Shown: positions 53,082 to 61,710 of the stretch, in pieces
Position numbering within the stretch: the stretch's first letter is position 1
How the letters are laid out: the number at the start of each line of letters is the position of its first letter
Source of the DNA: Alcanivorax sp.
Lineage (GTDB): Bacteria; Pseudomonadota; Gammaproteobacteria; Pseudomonadales; Alcanivoracaceae
Reading direction: 5' to 3'
Assembly: GCF_017794965.1 (NCBI RefSeq)
Contig: NZ_CP051240.1
Coordinates: 2,108,001-2,172,000, forward strand
DNA: 64,000 nucleotides
The notes under the pieces: model-generated
Database searches by the model: none
What the model saw: the letters and a program-made list of their open reading frames with translations, nothing else
Told to the model about the DNA's origin: nothing
Translations under genes and position numbers: made by a program

Positions 53082-53768
53082 ATGACAACAATACCTTGCA
53101 ACAGTCGACGCCCCAACACTGTAAAAGTTTGCTATTTATTGCTGATTACAATCGTTTTGACGCTAGCAGGCTGCCAAAGTGCCCAACAAAAGGACCAGAA
53201 TGGGGATTCTGCCGTTCTGGCCAGAAAGCTGCCCGCCCTCAACGCAGAACAGGACGCGGGCAGTGCCACAGCCCATTCCCTGCCCGGCAACCACAGTGAT
53301 CTTTCCCGCTTCCAGATCCCGTCAACGCTGGCCGGGCTCAAACAGGATGGTGAGATCAGCTCCCCCACTGCCCGCACCTTCCGATACGTGGACGAATCCC
53401 GCAAGGAAAGCCTGCAGGTCATCCTCACCAACCTGCCTGCAGGCTGGAACACCATGGACCCGCAGCGGGCCGTTGCCAGCTATTACAGCGAAGCGCGACA
53501 ACGTCGAGTGCAGAAAGCCCTGAGCAACCCCGCCAACGCCCTGTCCATTCTCAGCGAAACCCTGCTGGACCTGGAAGGCCAACCGGCCGCCCAGGCCCAG
53601 ATGCGCTGGATCGAACCCAACCGCCCGATCCAGAACCAGTCCTTGCTGATCACCCTGGTCGACGGGGCCTTTATCCGCATCAGCAACGCCAGCTATCAGC
53701 AGAACGCGCGCTGGCTGCTACAACAAGCCAAGCGTAGCCTGGCCGAATTCAAGGCGGCACAGGAGTAG
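53082..53768 (+). CDS. Lipoprotein of unknown function
   Basis: 228 aa from ATG 53082, with a signal ending in lipobox LAGC (Cys31) followed by Gln at +2, which predicts an outer-membrane lipoprotein. The domain at about 85-225 has two long helices and RTFRYVDESRKESLQVILTN. No family recognised. It is divergent from the hybrid kinase, with start codons only 71 bp apart. A GCAAGCT heptamer remnant begins at the stop codon. Confidence 0.7.
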   Translation: MTTIPCNSRRPNTVKVCYLLLITIVLTLAGCQSAQQKDQNGDSAVLARKLPALNAEQDAGSATAHSLPGNHSDLSRFQIPSTLAGLKQDGEISSPTARTFRYVDESRKESLQVILTNLPAGWNTMDPQRAVASYYSEARQRRVQKALSNPANALSILSETLLDLEGQPAAQAQMRWIEPNRPIQNQSLLITLVDGAFIRISNASYQQNARWLLQQAKRSLAEFKAAQE

Positions 53769-54485
53769 CAGCAAGCTGCAAGCGGCTCACACTCACAAGG
53801 AGGTACAGCGGGAGCGTGCTTGCACGCGAATTAACGCCAATGACAGCTCCTTAGCGCACGCTTGGCCATACACGCCAAGCATCCCAAGCGCCTCTGGAAT
53901 CCTTACCTCGCCTGGGCTCGGATCGCTTGCAGGCAAGCTCCTACAACGGCGGGTCCGCAACAACGTCAGATCCATGCTGTAGGAGCACCGGTTCTTTCTA
54001 CGCTTACCCCTTCGGGGCCGCCTTGAAAGACGTTCCTTCGCTTCGCTCAGTGAGGTGCGAACCGAGCGACAGCGAGACGACCGAAGGGAGGGTTTTAATT
54101 AGTCGTGGTTGTGGTGCTCGTTCTTCAGAGAGCCAGGGTGCCAGCGTGACCGCCGTTCCTCGCTGTCGCTCGGTTCGCTCAGGCAAGCTGAGCTCCTACA
54201 GAGCAGACTATAACTGTAGGAGCCCAGCTTGCCTGGGCGAATCGGGCAGCTAAAGAAACCACCCACCTCCGGGAAGTTTTGGCCTTTCCTAATCCAATCG
54301 AGCGTAGCTCGTCGCTTGTCCCTCGCAGCCAAAGCCCCCGACCTGTATATTCCATCCCTTGAACAGGACAGCCCCTCACCTTTCGTCGCGGCTCAGGCAT
54401 CCCTGATACGACGCCCCCGAAACCGCGTTGCAGCTTGAGGCTTGTAGCTTGTCCCTCATAGCTCACAACTCGAAGCTAGTAGCTC
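53769..54485. repeat. Large intergenic REP/heptamer mosaic before mnmC
   Basis: No gene seen in 717 bp. Contents: a GCAAGCT remnant (53770-53785); a REP GGGAGCGTGCTTGCACGCGAA (53810-53831); an inverted REP (53913-53944); a unit similar to 57985-58041 and 58094-58135; an inverted REP (54163-54200); a direct REP (54214-54246) beginning a stretch nearly identical to 38093-38190; and mixed heptamer arrays GCTTGTA/AGCTCAT (54430-54484) that run into the mnmC start codon. Confidence 0.7.
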
Positions 54486-56348
54486 ATGTCTCTCCCCACC
54501 TTCCCCCCCATCCAACCCGCCAACATCGATTGGCAGGACAACGTCCCGGTTGCCAGCGACTACAACGATCCCTATTTCTCCCGGCAGGATGGCATGGCGG
54601 AAAGCCGCTATGTGTTTCTCGAGGGCAATCGCCTGGCCGAGCGCTTCCGGGACATGCAGGCGGACCAGTACTTTGTCATTGGCGAGACCGGGTTTGGCAC
54701 AGGCCTGAACTGCCTGCTGGCCGCCCAGCAGTTTCTCGAGGTAGCGCCAGCAGGCGCCAGACTGCATCTGGTGTCGGTGGAAAAACACCCGCTCAACCGC
54801 AACGACCTGCAAACCGCGCTTTCACACTGGCCATCACTGGCGCCCCTGGCCGAGCGCCTGCTGGCCCACTACCCGCCGCCCACACCCGGCCAGCATCGCC
54901 TGCAGCTACACCCTGCCATCAGCCTGACCCTGCTGTATGGCGACGCGGACCAACTCTGGCCTCTGTTTAACCACCCAGTGGACGCCTGGTTTCTGGATGG
55001 CTTTGCTCCCGCCTGTAACCCGGACATGTGGCAGCCCACCCTGTTCGCCGAGCTGGCACGGCTGAGCCGCCCCGGCACCACCCTGGCCACGTTCACTGCG
55101 GCGGGTTTTGTGCGTCGCGGTCTCCAGGAGGCCGGCTTCAGCATGGAGAAACGCAAGGGGTTTGGTCACAAGCGCCACATGCTCACCGGGCGAGTCGCGG
55201 ACAAGACGCCGGCCAGACAACAGGCAAGACCACACGTGCTGGTGGTGGGCGCAGGGCTGGCCGGCGCCACCACCGCACGGGCACTGGCGGAACGGGGCTG
55301 TCAGGTCACCGTCACCGACCCGGATGGCATTGCCAGCCACGCTTCCGGGAACCTGGCCGGCGTGGTGTACAGCACCCCCAGCGCCCACCTAACCCCCCAG
55401 AACCGCTTCTATCAGCAAAGCTATAGTCATGCCCTGCGCTGGCTGGCACAGCACCAGTTCCCTCTCTCACCCAACAACGGACAGCTGAATGGGGTGATCC
55501 AGCACTTTGTAGACCACAAGCAGAAGGACAAGCTCACCCAGGCCATGGACAGTGGCGCCTGGCCAGCGGAACTGTTGCGCCCCGCCGGCGATGAGGCCGT
55601 CGAACTGGTGGGCGGCGGCTATCTGCAACCGGCAGCCTGGTGTCAGCACCTGCTTGATCATCCGCACATCTGCCTGAAACGCGCCACCGTGACCGCCCTC
55701 CATGAGGGCACGCCTGCCCATGCGGATCTCGCCGACGGCAGCCAGCTTCATGCCGATACCATTGTGCTGTGTACTGCCGGCGCCACTGCGCGGTTGCCAG
55801 GGCTGAGCTGGCTACCGCTCAAGCATATTCGTGGACAGGTCAGTTACTGCACCGCCACGGACGCCTCCCGGGAATGGCAACAGGCCCGATGCCACGGCGG
55901 CTACCTGACGCCAGCCATCAACGGCCTGCATTGTGTAGGGGCCACGTTCAATCTGCACAACCATGACCCGACCCCCAGTGACAACGACGACACGGACAAT
56001 CTGGCGCAGTTGCAGCGCTACCTGCCCCGGCACTGGCAGGCCCTGGGCGGTGAGCAGATTCACATCGCCGACCGGCGGGTAGCATTCCGCTGCCAGAGCA
56101 TCGACTTCCTGCCCCTGTGCGGCCCTCTGCCAGTGGCCAGCGACAACCCCCATCGCCTGGCTCAGGGCCTGTATCTGAATCTGGCCCATGGCAGCCGCGG
56201 CATCACCGGCACCCCCCTGTGTGCGGACCTGATCGCCGACCAGATTTGTGGGGTCCCGTTGCCCGTTGACCAACAACTGGTTGACGCCCTTGCCCCCGCA
56301 CGGTTTATTGTCCGCAAACGACGAAAACAACCCGAGTGGAAACCATGA
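54486..56348 (+). CDS. mnmC: Bifunctional tRNA 5-methylaminomethyl-2-thiouridine biosynthesis protein
   Basis: MnmC finishes mnm5s2U34 in tRNA. The N-terminal MnmD methyltransferase (about 1-235) has the SAM motif GETGFGTGLN. The C-terminal FAD oxidoreductase MnmC1 (about 250-610) has VVGAGLAGATTA and a C-terminal HGSRGITGTPLCADLIA. Both halves look intact in 620 aa. The ATG lies at the very end of a heptamer array (AGCTCATG) and no Shine-Dalgarno sequence is apparent. The stop overlaps the next gene by four bases (ATGA). Confidence 0.95.
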   Translation: MSLPTFPPIQPANIDWQDNVPVASDYNDPYFSRQDGMAESRYVFLEGNRLAERFRDMQADQYFVIGETGFGTGLNCLLAAQQFLEVAPAGARLHLVSVEKHPLNRNDLQTALSHWPSLAPLAERLLAHYPPPTPGQHRLQLHPAISLTLLYGDADQLWPLFNHPVDAWFLDGFAPACNPDMWQPTLFAELARLSRPGTTLATFTAAGFVRRGLQEAGFSMEKRKGFGHKRHMLTGRVADKTPARQQARPHVLVVGAGLAGATTARALAERGCQVTVTDPDGIASHASGNLAGVVYSTPSAHLTPQNRFYQQSYSHALRWLAQHQFPLSPNNGQLNGVIQHFVDHKQKDKLTQAMDSGAWPAELLRPAGDEAVELVGGGYLQPAAWCQHLLDHPHICLKRATVTALHEGTPAHADLADGSQLHADTIVLCTAGATARLPGLSWLPLKHIRGQVSYCTATDASREWQQARCHGGYLTPAINGLHCVGATFNLHNHDPTPSDNDDTDNLAQLQRYLPRHWQALGGEQIHIADRRVAFRCQSIDFLPLCGPLPVASDNPHRLAQGLYLNLAHGSRGITGTPLCADLIADQICGVPLPVDQQLVDALAPARFIVRKRRKQPEWKP

Positions 56349-56737
56349 ATATTGTGAGCTTGCCGATTACCGCCCTCTACGCCGCGCTCAGCGGCTTCCT
56401 CGTCATCGCCCTGGCCGCCAATGTGGTGCGCTATCGCCTCGGCAAACAGGTTTCCCTGGGTGACGGCGGTCACAAGGACGTCAACCGCGCCATCCGCGCC
56501 CACGGCAACACCGTGGAATACGTGCCCCTGGCCCTGATCCTGATGGCCCTGCTGGAACTCAACGGCGGTGGCAGCACCGCGCTGCACGTCTACGGCATCC
56601 TGCTGGTCGGTGGCCGAGCCCTCTACGGCTACGGCATGCTGTTCCCCAAACCCACCGCCAACCTCCCCCGCCAGCTCGGTATCGTCACCAGCTGGATCGT
56701 AATTCTGGGTGCCGGGGTGCAGTTGTTGGTGATTTAG
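56345..56737 (+). CDS. MAPEG-family membrane protein
   Basis: 130 aa from ATG 56345, which overlaps the mnmC stop (ATGA). Four hydrophobic helices are present, with the MAPEG-typical RAHGNTVEYVPLALILMALLE and a GRALYGYGML segment. Bacterial relatives (YecN-like) are thought to have glutathione-linked activity, which is not shown here. A heptamer array begins at its stop codon. Confidence 0.88.
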   Translation: MNIVSLPITALYAALSGFLVIALAANVVRYRLGKQVSLGDGGHKDVNRAIRAHGNTVEYVPLALILMALLELNGGGSTALHVYGILLVGGRALYGYGMLFPKPTANLPRQLGIVTSWIVILGAGVQLLVI

Positions 56738-56890
56738 TTGAAAGTTTAAAGTTCAAAGTTGAAACGCGAAGTCAGCCATCGGTTCTGAAAGGCCGTACCC
56801 GCGGTTGCCGGTAATGGCGCGGGCACGGAGGTTCAGAATCCAGGCACTCCTGGCGCGCTTTTGAACTTTCAACTTTCAACTTTTAACTTG
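56735..56890. repeat. Paired inverted AAAGTTN heptamer arrays after the MAPEG gene
   Basis: The left arm at 56737-56767 reads GTTGAAA/GTTTAAA/GTTCAAA/GTTGAAA/CGCG, and the right arm at about 56853-56890 is its reverse complement. The arms and the internal GCGCGGGCACGG resemble the element after mfd (10475-10645), 46 kb away in the same orientation relative to the upstream gene. The left arm starts at the MAPEG stop codon. Confidence 0.75.
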
Positions 56891-56956
56891 CCCAGCCGGA
56901 CAGCACCATCGCCTGTTCGCGCACCGTTTTTCACTGTTAACTATTAACTGATCTCT

Positions 56957-57193
56957 ATGCCGCTCATCGTTCCCTGGAAAGACATCCCCGCCGACACCCT
57001 CAACAACCTCATCGAGGAATTCGTCACCCGTGACGGCACCGACTACGGCGACCACGAAATCGCCACCAGCACCAAGGTGGAACAGGTACGTCAACAACTG
57101 AAGCAAGGCGACGCCTTTGTGGTGTTCGATGAGGTCACCGAGAGCGTGTCGGTGATGGGGAAGGAGCAGGCAGGTGAGGCAATTAATAGTTAA
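56957..57193 (+). CDS. yheU: YheU-family protein
   Basis: A 78-aa small protein matching YheU: LIVPWKDIPADTLNNLIEEF, RDGTDYGDHE, then QLKQGDAFVVFDE. Function unknown. Its last three codons and stop (ATT AAT AGT TAA) are supplied by a 7-base-period array that forms the left arm of a 31-bp inverted repeat. An ACTGTTAACTATTAACTG heptamer stretch (about 56933-56950) occupies the upstream position where a ribosome binding site is expected. Confidence 0.88.
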   Translation: MPLIVPWKDIPADTLNNLIEEFVTRDGTDYGDHEIATSTKVEQVRQQLKQGDAFVVFDEVTESVSVMGKEQAGEAINS

Positions 57194-57344
57194 TAATGAA
57201 TAATTAATAGCTGCGCGAGCAGCGTTTGGCTTGATCTTAAAGCAGTGAGGCCGCGCCCAGAGTCTGGGCGCGGCCTCATGCGTTTCAAAACATGAAAAGC
57301 CGTCTCGCGACGTTATTAATTATTCATTATTAACTATTAATTGC
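57179..57344. repeat. Perfect 31-bp inverted repeat built from TTAATAN heptamers
   Basis: Left arm 57179-57209 and right arm 57314-57344 are exact reverse complements made of 7-base units TTAATAG/TTAATAA/TGAATAA/TTAATA. They are 104 bp apart. Between them is another inverted repeat GGCCGCGCCCAGA/TCTGGGCGCGGCC (57251-57276). The left arm ends yheU, and the right arm abuts the stop codon (TAG) of the convergent gene. Confidence 0.9.
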
Positions 57345-57772
57345 TACGAAATCGCCCCTTCCCTGGCCCACTCACACCGCACCCTGAGCGGCATGTCCGA
57401 CGGCTCGTGACAGACGTCGGCGCTGTCCCAGACGAAGGTATGGAAGCCGGAGAGTTCGGTTTCCAGGTGCACCACCGCGTTCACCCAGTACATGTTCTTG
57501 AGCAGGGATTCGAACTTCGCCACCCAGTGCTCCCATTCGTATTCCACCGCCCGGTAGGACATGCCAAAGTGGATCACCTGGGTCTGGAAGGTGCCTCCCA
57601 TGAGGTCGTCGCCGGGCACGGAAAACATTTCCCGGCACAGGAAAGGCCACTCATCTGCCTGGGGAAGCTGGCGGATAGCTTTGCGATTGTGAAAACAGCT
57701 GGCCTTGCGCTCCTGGATAGAGCCAAAAGGCAAATGCTTGATACAGCCGTAAACGATGGATTCGTTATCCAA
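57344..57772 (-). CDS. Conserved-looking hypothetical protein
   Basis: 142 aa if read from TTG 57772 (MDNESIVYGCIKHLPFGS), which has AAGGTG four bases upstream; an upstream TTG at 57796 would give 150 aa. It is a soluble, Trp- and Cys-containing protein with EWPFLCREMFSVPGDDLMGG and VEYEWEHWVAKFESLL. The coherent sequence and ribosome binding site suggest a real gene. No family recognised. Convergent with yheU, with the inverted repeat between them. Confidence 0.65.
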   Translation of the reverse strand: MDNESIVYGCIKHLPFGSIQERKASCFHNRKAIRQLPQADEWPFLCREMFSVPGDDLMGGTFQTQVIHFGMSYRAVEYEWEHWVAKFESLLKNMYWVNAVVHLETELSGFHTFVWDSADVCHEPSDMPLRVRCEWAREGAIS

Positions 57773-58380
57773 AAAACACCTTAACTGCAGCGGCAAGATT
57801 CAAGTTGCAAAAGACAACGCGATAATGAATGTGCCTAACCTACCAATTTTATCGTCGTGGTTCACCGGTTTGTTTGGCAAAAACCTCTCCTTCACCTCGC
57901 CAGGGACCGGATCGCTTGCAGGCATACCCTGACGAGCACAGAGCGCTCCCACAGCCCCCGCCCGCAACCACGTCCGATCCGAGCTGTAGGAGCTCCCTTC
58001 CAGGGGGCGAACCGAGCGCAGCGAGGCGACCGAAGGGAGGGTTTTAATTGGTCGTGGGTGTGGTGCTCGCTCTGCAGAGAGCCCGGGTGCCAGCGTGACC
58101 CCCGTTCCTCGCTGTCGCTCGGTTCGCACCTCAAGTGGTGCCTGTGCAGTCGGTACAAAAGGCGTTTCTGGAATCCTTACCTCGCTTAGCCTCGGATCGC
58201 GGTCGAACGACCGCTCCTACAGTAGCTTCGTAGAAATGCGGATAATCCGGAACTTTTCCAGGGTTTTCTATCGATTCGAGCGTAGCTCTTAGCTAACCCT
58301 TAGCCCCTGCCGCAACGGCTAATTGAGGATGAGGACATGCATATCCCTGCTCGCTTCAAGCGCTCAGCCATGAAAATGAA
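57773..58380. repeat. Intergenic repeat mosaic
   Basis: No gene seen. An inverted long REP (about 57905-57953) is related to 45128-45168. TGTAGGAGCTCCCTTCCAGG and following (57985-58041) matches 49009-49066. 58120-58221 is nearly the same as 58676-58771 and ends in an inverted REP (58193-58221). The TAGAAATGC module with hairpin lies at about 58223-58265, then ATTCGAGC and an AGCTCTT remnant (58277-58297). Confidence 0.65.
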
Positions 58381-58674
58381 CCAATGCCATCAGCGCGGCA
58401 TCTTCCCCGTTAGAGTGAGTCGAGGAACGGAGCCCTGTGACGGCGTAGAGCAAAAAACCTGTCTGAGCGGAGCGAGTCTTTTTTGCGTCCGTCACAGGGC
58501 GAGTACCGGAGTGTGCCTGCGCAGCAGGCCGAACGGAGTCGGGGTGGCAGGGAGTCCAGAGGGGGAGCCAGTTCCCCCTTTGGGCCCGTCCGGTGAGGAC
58601 ACGCACATATCATAGTGCGATGGCATCTCAGGAGATTCAAAGTCACCCAGGTGGGGGCCACAATCACCGCAGGT
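58381..58674. repeat. Structured dispersed element, copy 2 (inverted copy of 48617-48979)
   Basis: 294 bp, the reverse complement of the element after cmoA. It has the same 11-bp arms CCCTGTGACGG (58433-58443) and CCGTCACAGGG (58489-58499). It lacks an internal segment of about 70 bp present in copy 1. No trusted coding frame. Confidence 0.7.
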
Positions 58675-58795
58675 TCGCGCCTCAAGTGGAGCCTGTGCAG
58701 TCGGTACAAAAGGCGTTTCTGGAATCCTTACCTCGCTTAGGCTCGGATCGCGTGCAGGCACGCTCCTACAGCAGCTGCGTAGCAGCTCTTGGGGG
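58675..58795. repeat. REP unit downstream of the lytic-transglycosylase-like gene
   Basis: 58676-58771 repeats 58120-58221 with few changes. It ends with an inverted REP (CGGATCGCGTGCAGGCACGCTCCTACAG, about 58743-58771). The minus-strand lipoprotein gene ends within 25 bp. Confidence 0.65.
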
Positions 58796-59380
58796 CTAGC
58801 CCCTGCCACAACCGCGCATTTGCTCTTGATACCGGTTGGCCATCTGGGCGGTGCGCTGGGCGGCGCCCTTCATCCACTTGTTGTTCTTCCAGGTGCCGCG
58901 GGCGTAGCCGCCATGGCCGGCGTAATAATTGAGATAAAGGCTGTAGGTATCGTTGCGGGCCACACCATTCTTCTTGTAGCTCTGATAGTGATACCAGCCC
59001 ACAAACTGCACCGCATCCTTGAAGTCATCCCGGTCGGCGCCGCGTCGGCCTGTCTCTTCCTTGTACCAGTCCCAGGTACCATCCAATGCCTGGGGATAGC
59101 CATAGGCGCTGGAGGGACGCTTCCAGGGGATAAACCCCAACAGTTTGGTGCGCGGGGGGCGGGCTTTGGCGTTGAAGCCGGATTCCTTGTAGATGGTGGC
59201 CATCAGCACCGGCACCGGCACCCCGTATTCCTTCTCGGTATTCTTGGCGTACTTGTACCAGTTATTGAACCAGCCGCCCCGTTGATCGAAGACCGAGCAG
59301 ACATTGTCGGTATTGGTGGGTGTACCCGCACAACCACTCAGTATCCCTGCCAGCAACAACAATGTCAGTCGGATGTTCAT
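58796..59380 (-). CDS. Lytic-transglycosylase-like lipoprotein
   Basis: 194 aa with lipobox LSGC (Cys17). The domain at about 45-180 has the soluble lytic transglycosylase pattern: KESGFNAKA, where the Glu is the likely catalytic acid, SSAYGYPQALDGTWDWY, and LYLNYYAGHGGY. It probably cleaves or binds peptidoglycan at the outer membrane. Its ATG overlaps the ligA stop by four bases (ATGA); a gene of this kind follows ligA in Pseudomonas too, as far as I recall. Confidence 0.85.
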   Translation of the reverse strand: MNIRLTLLLLAGILSGCAGTPTNTDNVCSVFDQRGGWFNNWYKYAKNTEKEYGVPVPVLMATIYKESGFNAKARPPRTKLLGFIPWKRPSSAYGYPQALDGTWDWYKEETGRRGADRDDFKDAVQFVGWYHYQSYKKNGVARNDTYSLYLNYYAGHGGYARGTWKNNKWMKGAAQRTAQMANRYQEQMRGCGRG

Positions 59381-61710
59381 AACGCTCCCGGATCAATACC
59401 GTGTTCTTCAAACAACGACACCAGCGCGGCCTCATCACAAACCTCAACCCCGAGGGACTCCGCCTTGGCAAGCTTGGAACCGGCAGCCGCACCGGCCGCG
59501 ACCATGGCGGTGTTCTTTGACACCGACCCGGCCACCTTGGCTCCCAGTTGCTGCAGCGCCTTCTTGGCCTGATCCCGGGTGAACTGCTCCAATGTGCCGG
59601 TCAGTACCCAGGTTTGGCCTTCCAGTGGCTTGCTCTCGGTCTGTGCCGGAGCGCGAGCCTGCAGGTCCGCAGCCATGGCCTCGGCCTGCTCCAGCTGCGC
59701 CTGCCAGCCATTCTCAGCCAGCGCCTTGCGCAACTGCAGCATCACACCGGAACGTACCCCCTTGGGTTCCGCTCCGGCCCCTTCGGCGGCACCGGCGACC
59801 AGTGCCGCCACGGTCTTGTAATGACTCGCCAGCGTCTCCAGGGACTTGTCGCCAATGCCTTCCAGGTCCATGCCCAGACGCTTGGCCGACTTGAGCAGAT
59901 GCGCCAGAGTCAGGGTACCTGCAAATGCCGCAGAGGGCTCGCCACTGGACTGGGGCGACACCCCTTCCGTCAGCAAACCGTCAATCACCGTCTCGTTATC
60001 CGCTTCGGCAAAAAATGCGCCGATGGCCTTGGCCACCTCCATACCCACGTCCGGCACCGCCAGCAACAACATGGGGGGGGCACGGCGAATCGTTTCCAGA
60101 TCGCCAAAACAATCCGCCAGATTCTTGGCCGTCTCTTCACCAATCTGCAGGATGCCCAACGCAAAGAGGAATCGGCCAAGGGAGACCTTTTTCGAGGCTT
60201 CCAGCGCGGCAATCAGATTATCCGCCGACTTCTCGCCCATACGCTCCAGGCCCGCCACCTGCTCCGCTTTCAAACGGTAGAGGTCGGCGATGGTGGCAAT
60301 CAGTTCCTGATCCACCAGCGCATCCACCAGCTTGTCGCCCAGGCCATCGATATCCATGGCCCGCCGGGAGGCAAAGTGCTTGATCGCTTCGCGCTGCTGG
60401 GCGCCACAGATCAGGCCACCGGTACAGCGGGCCACCACTTCCCCGTCACCACGGAGAATGTCGCTGCCACACACGGGACAGTGAGACGGCAGGGAAATCG
60501 TTTCGGTATTGTCAGGGCGGCGCTCGGGAATGGCCCGTACCACCTTGGGAATCACATCCCCGGCGCGGTACACCACCACGGTATCGCCCACGCGAATATC
60601 AAGACGCTGGATTTCGTCAATGTTGTGCAAGGTCGCGTTGCTGACCGTCACCCCGCCCACGGAAACGGGCTCGAGGCGAGCCACCGGCGTCAGCGCCCCG
60701 GTACGGCCCACCTGCCAGTCCACACCGTTAAGTACAGTGAGCTCTTCCTGGGCCGGAAACTTGTGAGCCGTGGCCCAGCGCGGGGCACGGCTGACAAAGC
60801 CCAGATCCCGCTGCCAGTCAAAACGGTCCACCTTGTAGACCACGCCATCAATGTCGTAATCCAGCGCATCACGCTTGTCGAGGATGCCGTGATAAAACGT
60901 CAGCAGGTCGTCCACGCCCTGGCAAACGCGCACCTCCGGATTCACCCGAAGGCCCCACTCACGCAGCATTTCCAGCATGCCCGAATGCGTCGCCGGTTCG
61001 TCCACGCCCTCCAGTTGTGCCATGGAGTAGGCATAGAATTCCAGCGGGCGCTCTGCGGTAATGCGGGAATCCAGCTGACGAAGGCTACCTGCCGCCGCAT
61101 TTCGGGGATTGGCGAAAGCTTTCTGTCCCGCCGTTTCCTGGCGCTCATTCAATTTGGCAAAACCGGCATGAGGCATCACCACTTCGCCGCGGACTTCCAG
61201 ACGAGCCGGGATCGTATCGCCTCTCAGGGTAAGCGGCACCGAACGGATAGTGCGCGCATTGCTGGTGATATTCTCGCCGGTCTGGCCATCACCACGAGTG
61301 GCAGCACGCACCAGCTCACCGTTTTCGTAAAGCAGGGAAATGGCGAGGCCATCGAGTTTGGGCTCGGCCACGTAAGCGATATCGCCCGACACATCCAGGC
61401 GTTCATGAATACGCTTATCAAACGCACGCAGCTCATCATCTTCGAATACGTTGTCCAGGCTGAGCATGGGCACTTCATGCTGCACCTGATCAAACGCATC
61501 CAAAGGCACATCCCCCACCCGCTGGGTCGGCGAATCCGCCGTTACCAGCTCCGGATACGCTTCTTCCAGTGCCTTCAGTTCCCGGTAAAGGCGGTCGTAT
61601 TCCGCATCGGGAACAGCAGGATCATCAAGAACATAGTAGCGGTATGACCAGTCATTGAGCTGGTCGCGGAGGGATTGGGCTTGTTGGGAGAGGTCGTTGT
61701 TTTTCGTCAC
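59377..61710 (-). CDS. ligA: NAD+-dependent DNA ligase LigA
   Basis: LigA seals nicks in replication and repair using NAD+. In the 777-aa product the adenylated Lys118 is in EPKLDGLAIS. The OB fold, a four-Cys zinc finger (CPVCG then CTGGLICG), helix-hairpin-helix repeats and a C-terminal BRCT domain follow. It is longer than the E. coli enzyme (671), as in pseudomonads, with extra sequence before the BRCT domain. It is third in the smc-zipA-ligA order, separated from zipA by a repeat-filled 185 bp. Confidence 0.97.
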   Translation of the reverse strand: MTKNNDLSQQAQSLRDQLNDWSYRYYVLDDPAVPDAEYDRLYRELKALEEAYPELVTADSPTQRVGDVPLDAFDQVQHEVPMLSLDNVFEDDELRAFDKRIHERLDVSGDIAYVAEPKLDGLAISLLYENGELVRAATRGDGQTGENITSNARTIRSVPLTLRGDTIPARLEVRGEVVMPHAGFAKLNERQETAGQKAFANPRNAAAGSLRQLDSRITAERPLEFYAYSMAQLEGVDEPATHSGMLEMLREWGLRVNPEVRVCQGVDDLLTFYHGILDKRDALDYDIDGVVYKVDRFDWQRDLGFVSRAPRWATAHKFPAQEELTVLNGVDWQVGRTGALTPVARLEPVSVGGVTVSNATLHNIDEIQRLDIRVGDTVVVYRAGDVIPKVVRAIPERRPDNTETISLPSHCPVCGSDILRGDGEVVARCTGGLICGAQQREAIKHFASRRAMDIDGLGDKLVDALVDQELIATIADLYRLKAEQVAGLERMGEKSADNLIAALEASKKVSLGRFLFALGILQIGEETAKNLADCFGDLETIRRAPPMLLLAVPDVGMEVAKAIGAFFAEADNETVIDGLLTEGVSPQSSGEPSAAFAGTLTLAHLLKSAKRLGMDLEGIGDKSLETLASHYKTVAALVAGAAEGAGAEPKGVRSGVMLQLRKALAENGWQAQLEQAEAMAADLQARAPAQTESKPLEGQTWVLTGTLEQFTRDQAKKALQQLGAKVAGSVSKNTAMVAAGAAAGSKLAKAESLGVEVCDEAALVSLFEEHGIDPGAL

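Noticed and set aside
59548..61647. A 699-codon open frame on the plus strand opposite ligA, and similar long antisense frames at 3303-5144 and 8384-10264.
   Set aside because: They lie opposite well-identified genes, have no ribosome binding site or recognisable domain, and arise from codon bias in GC-rich genes.
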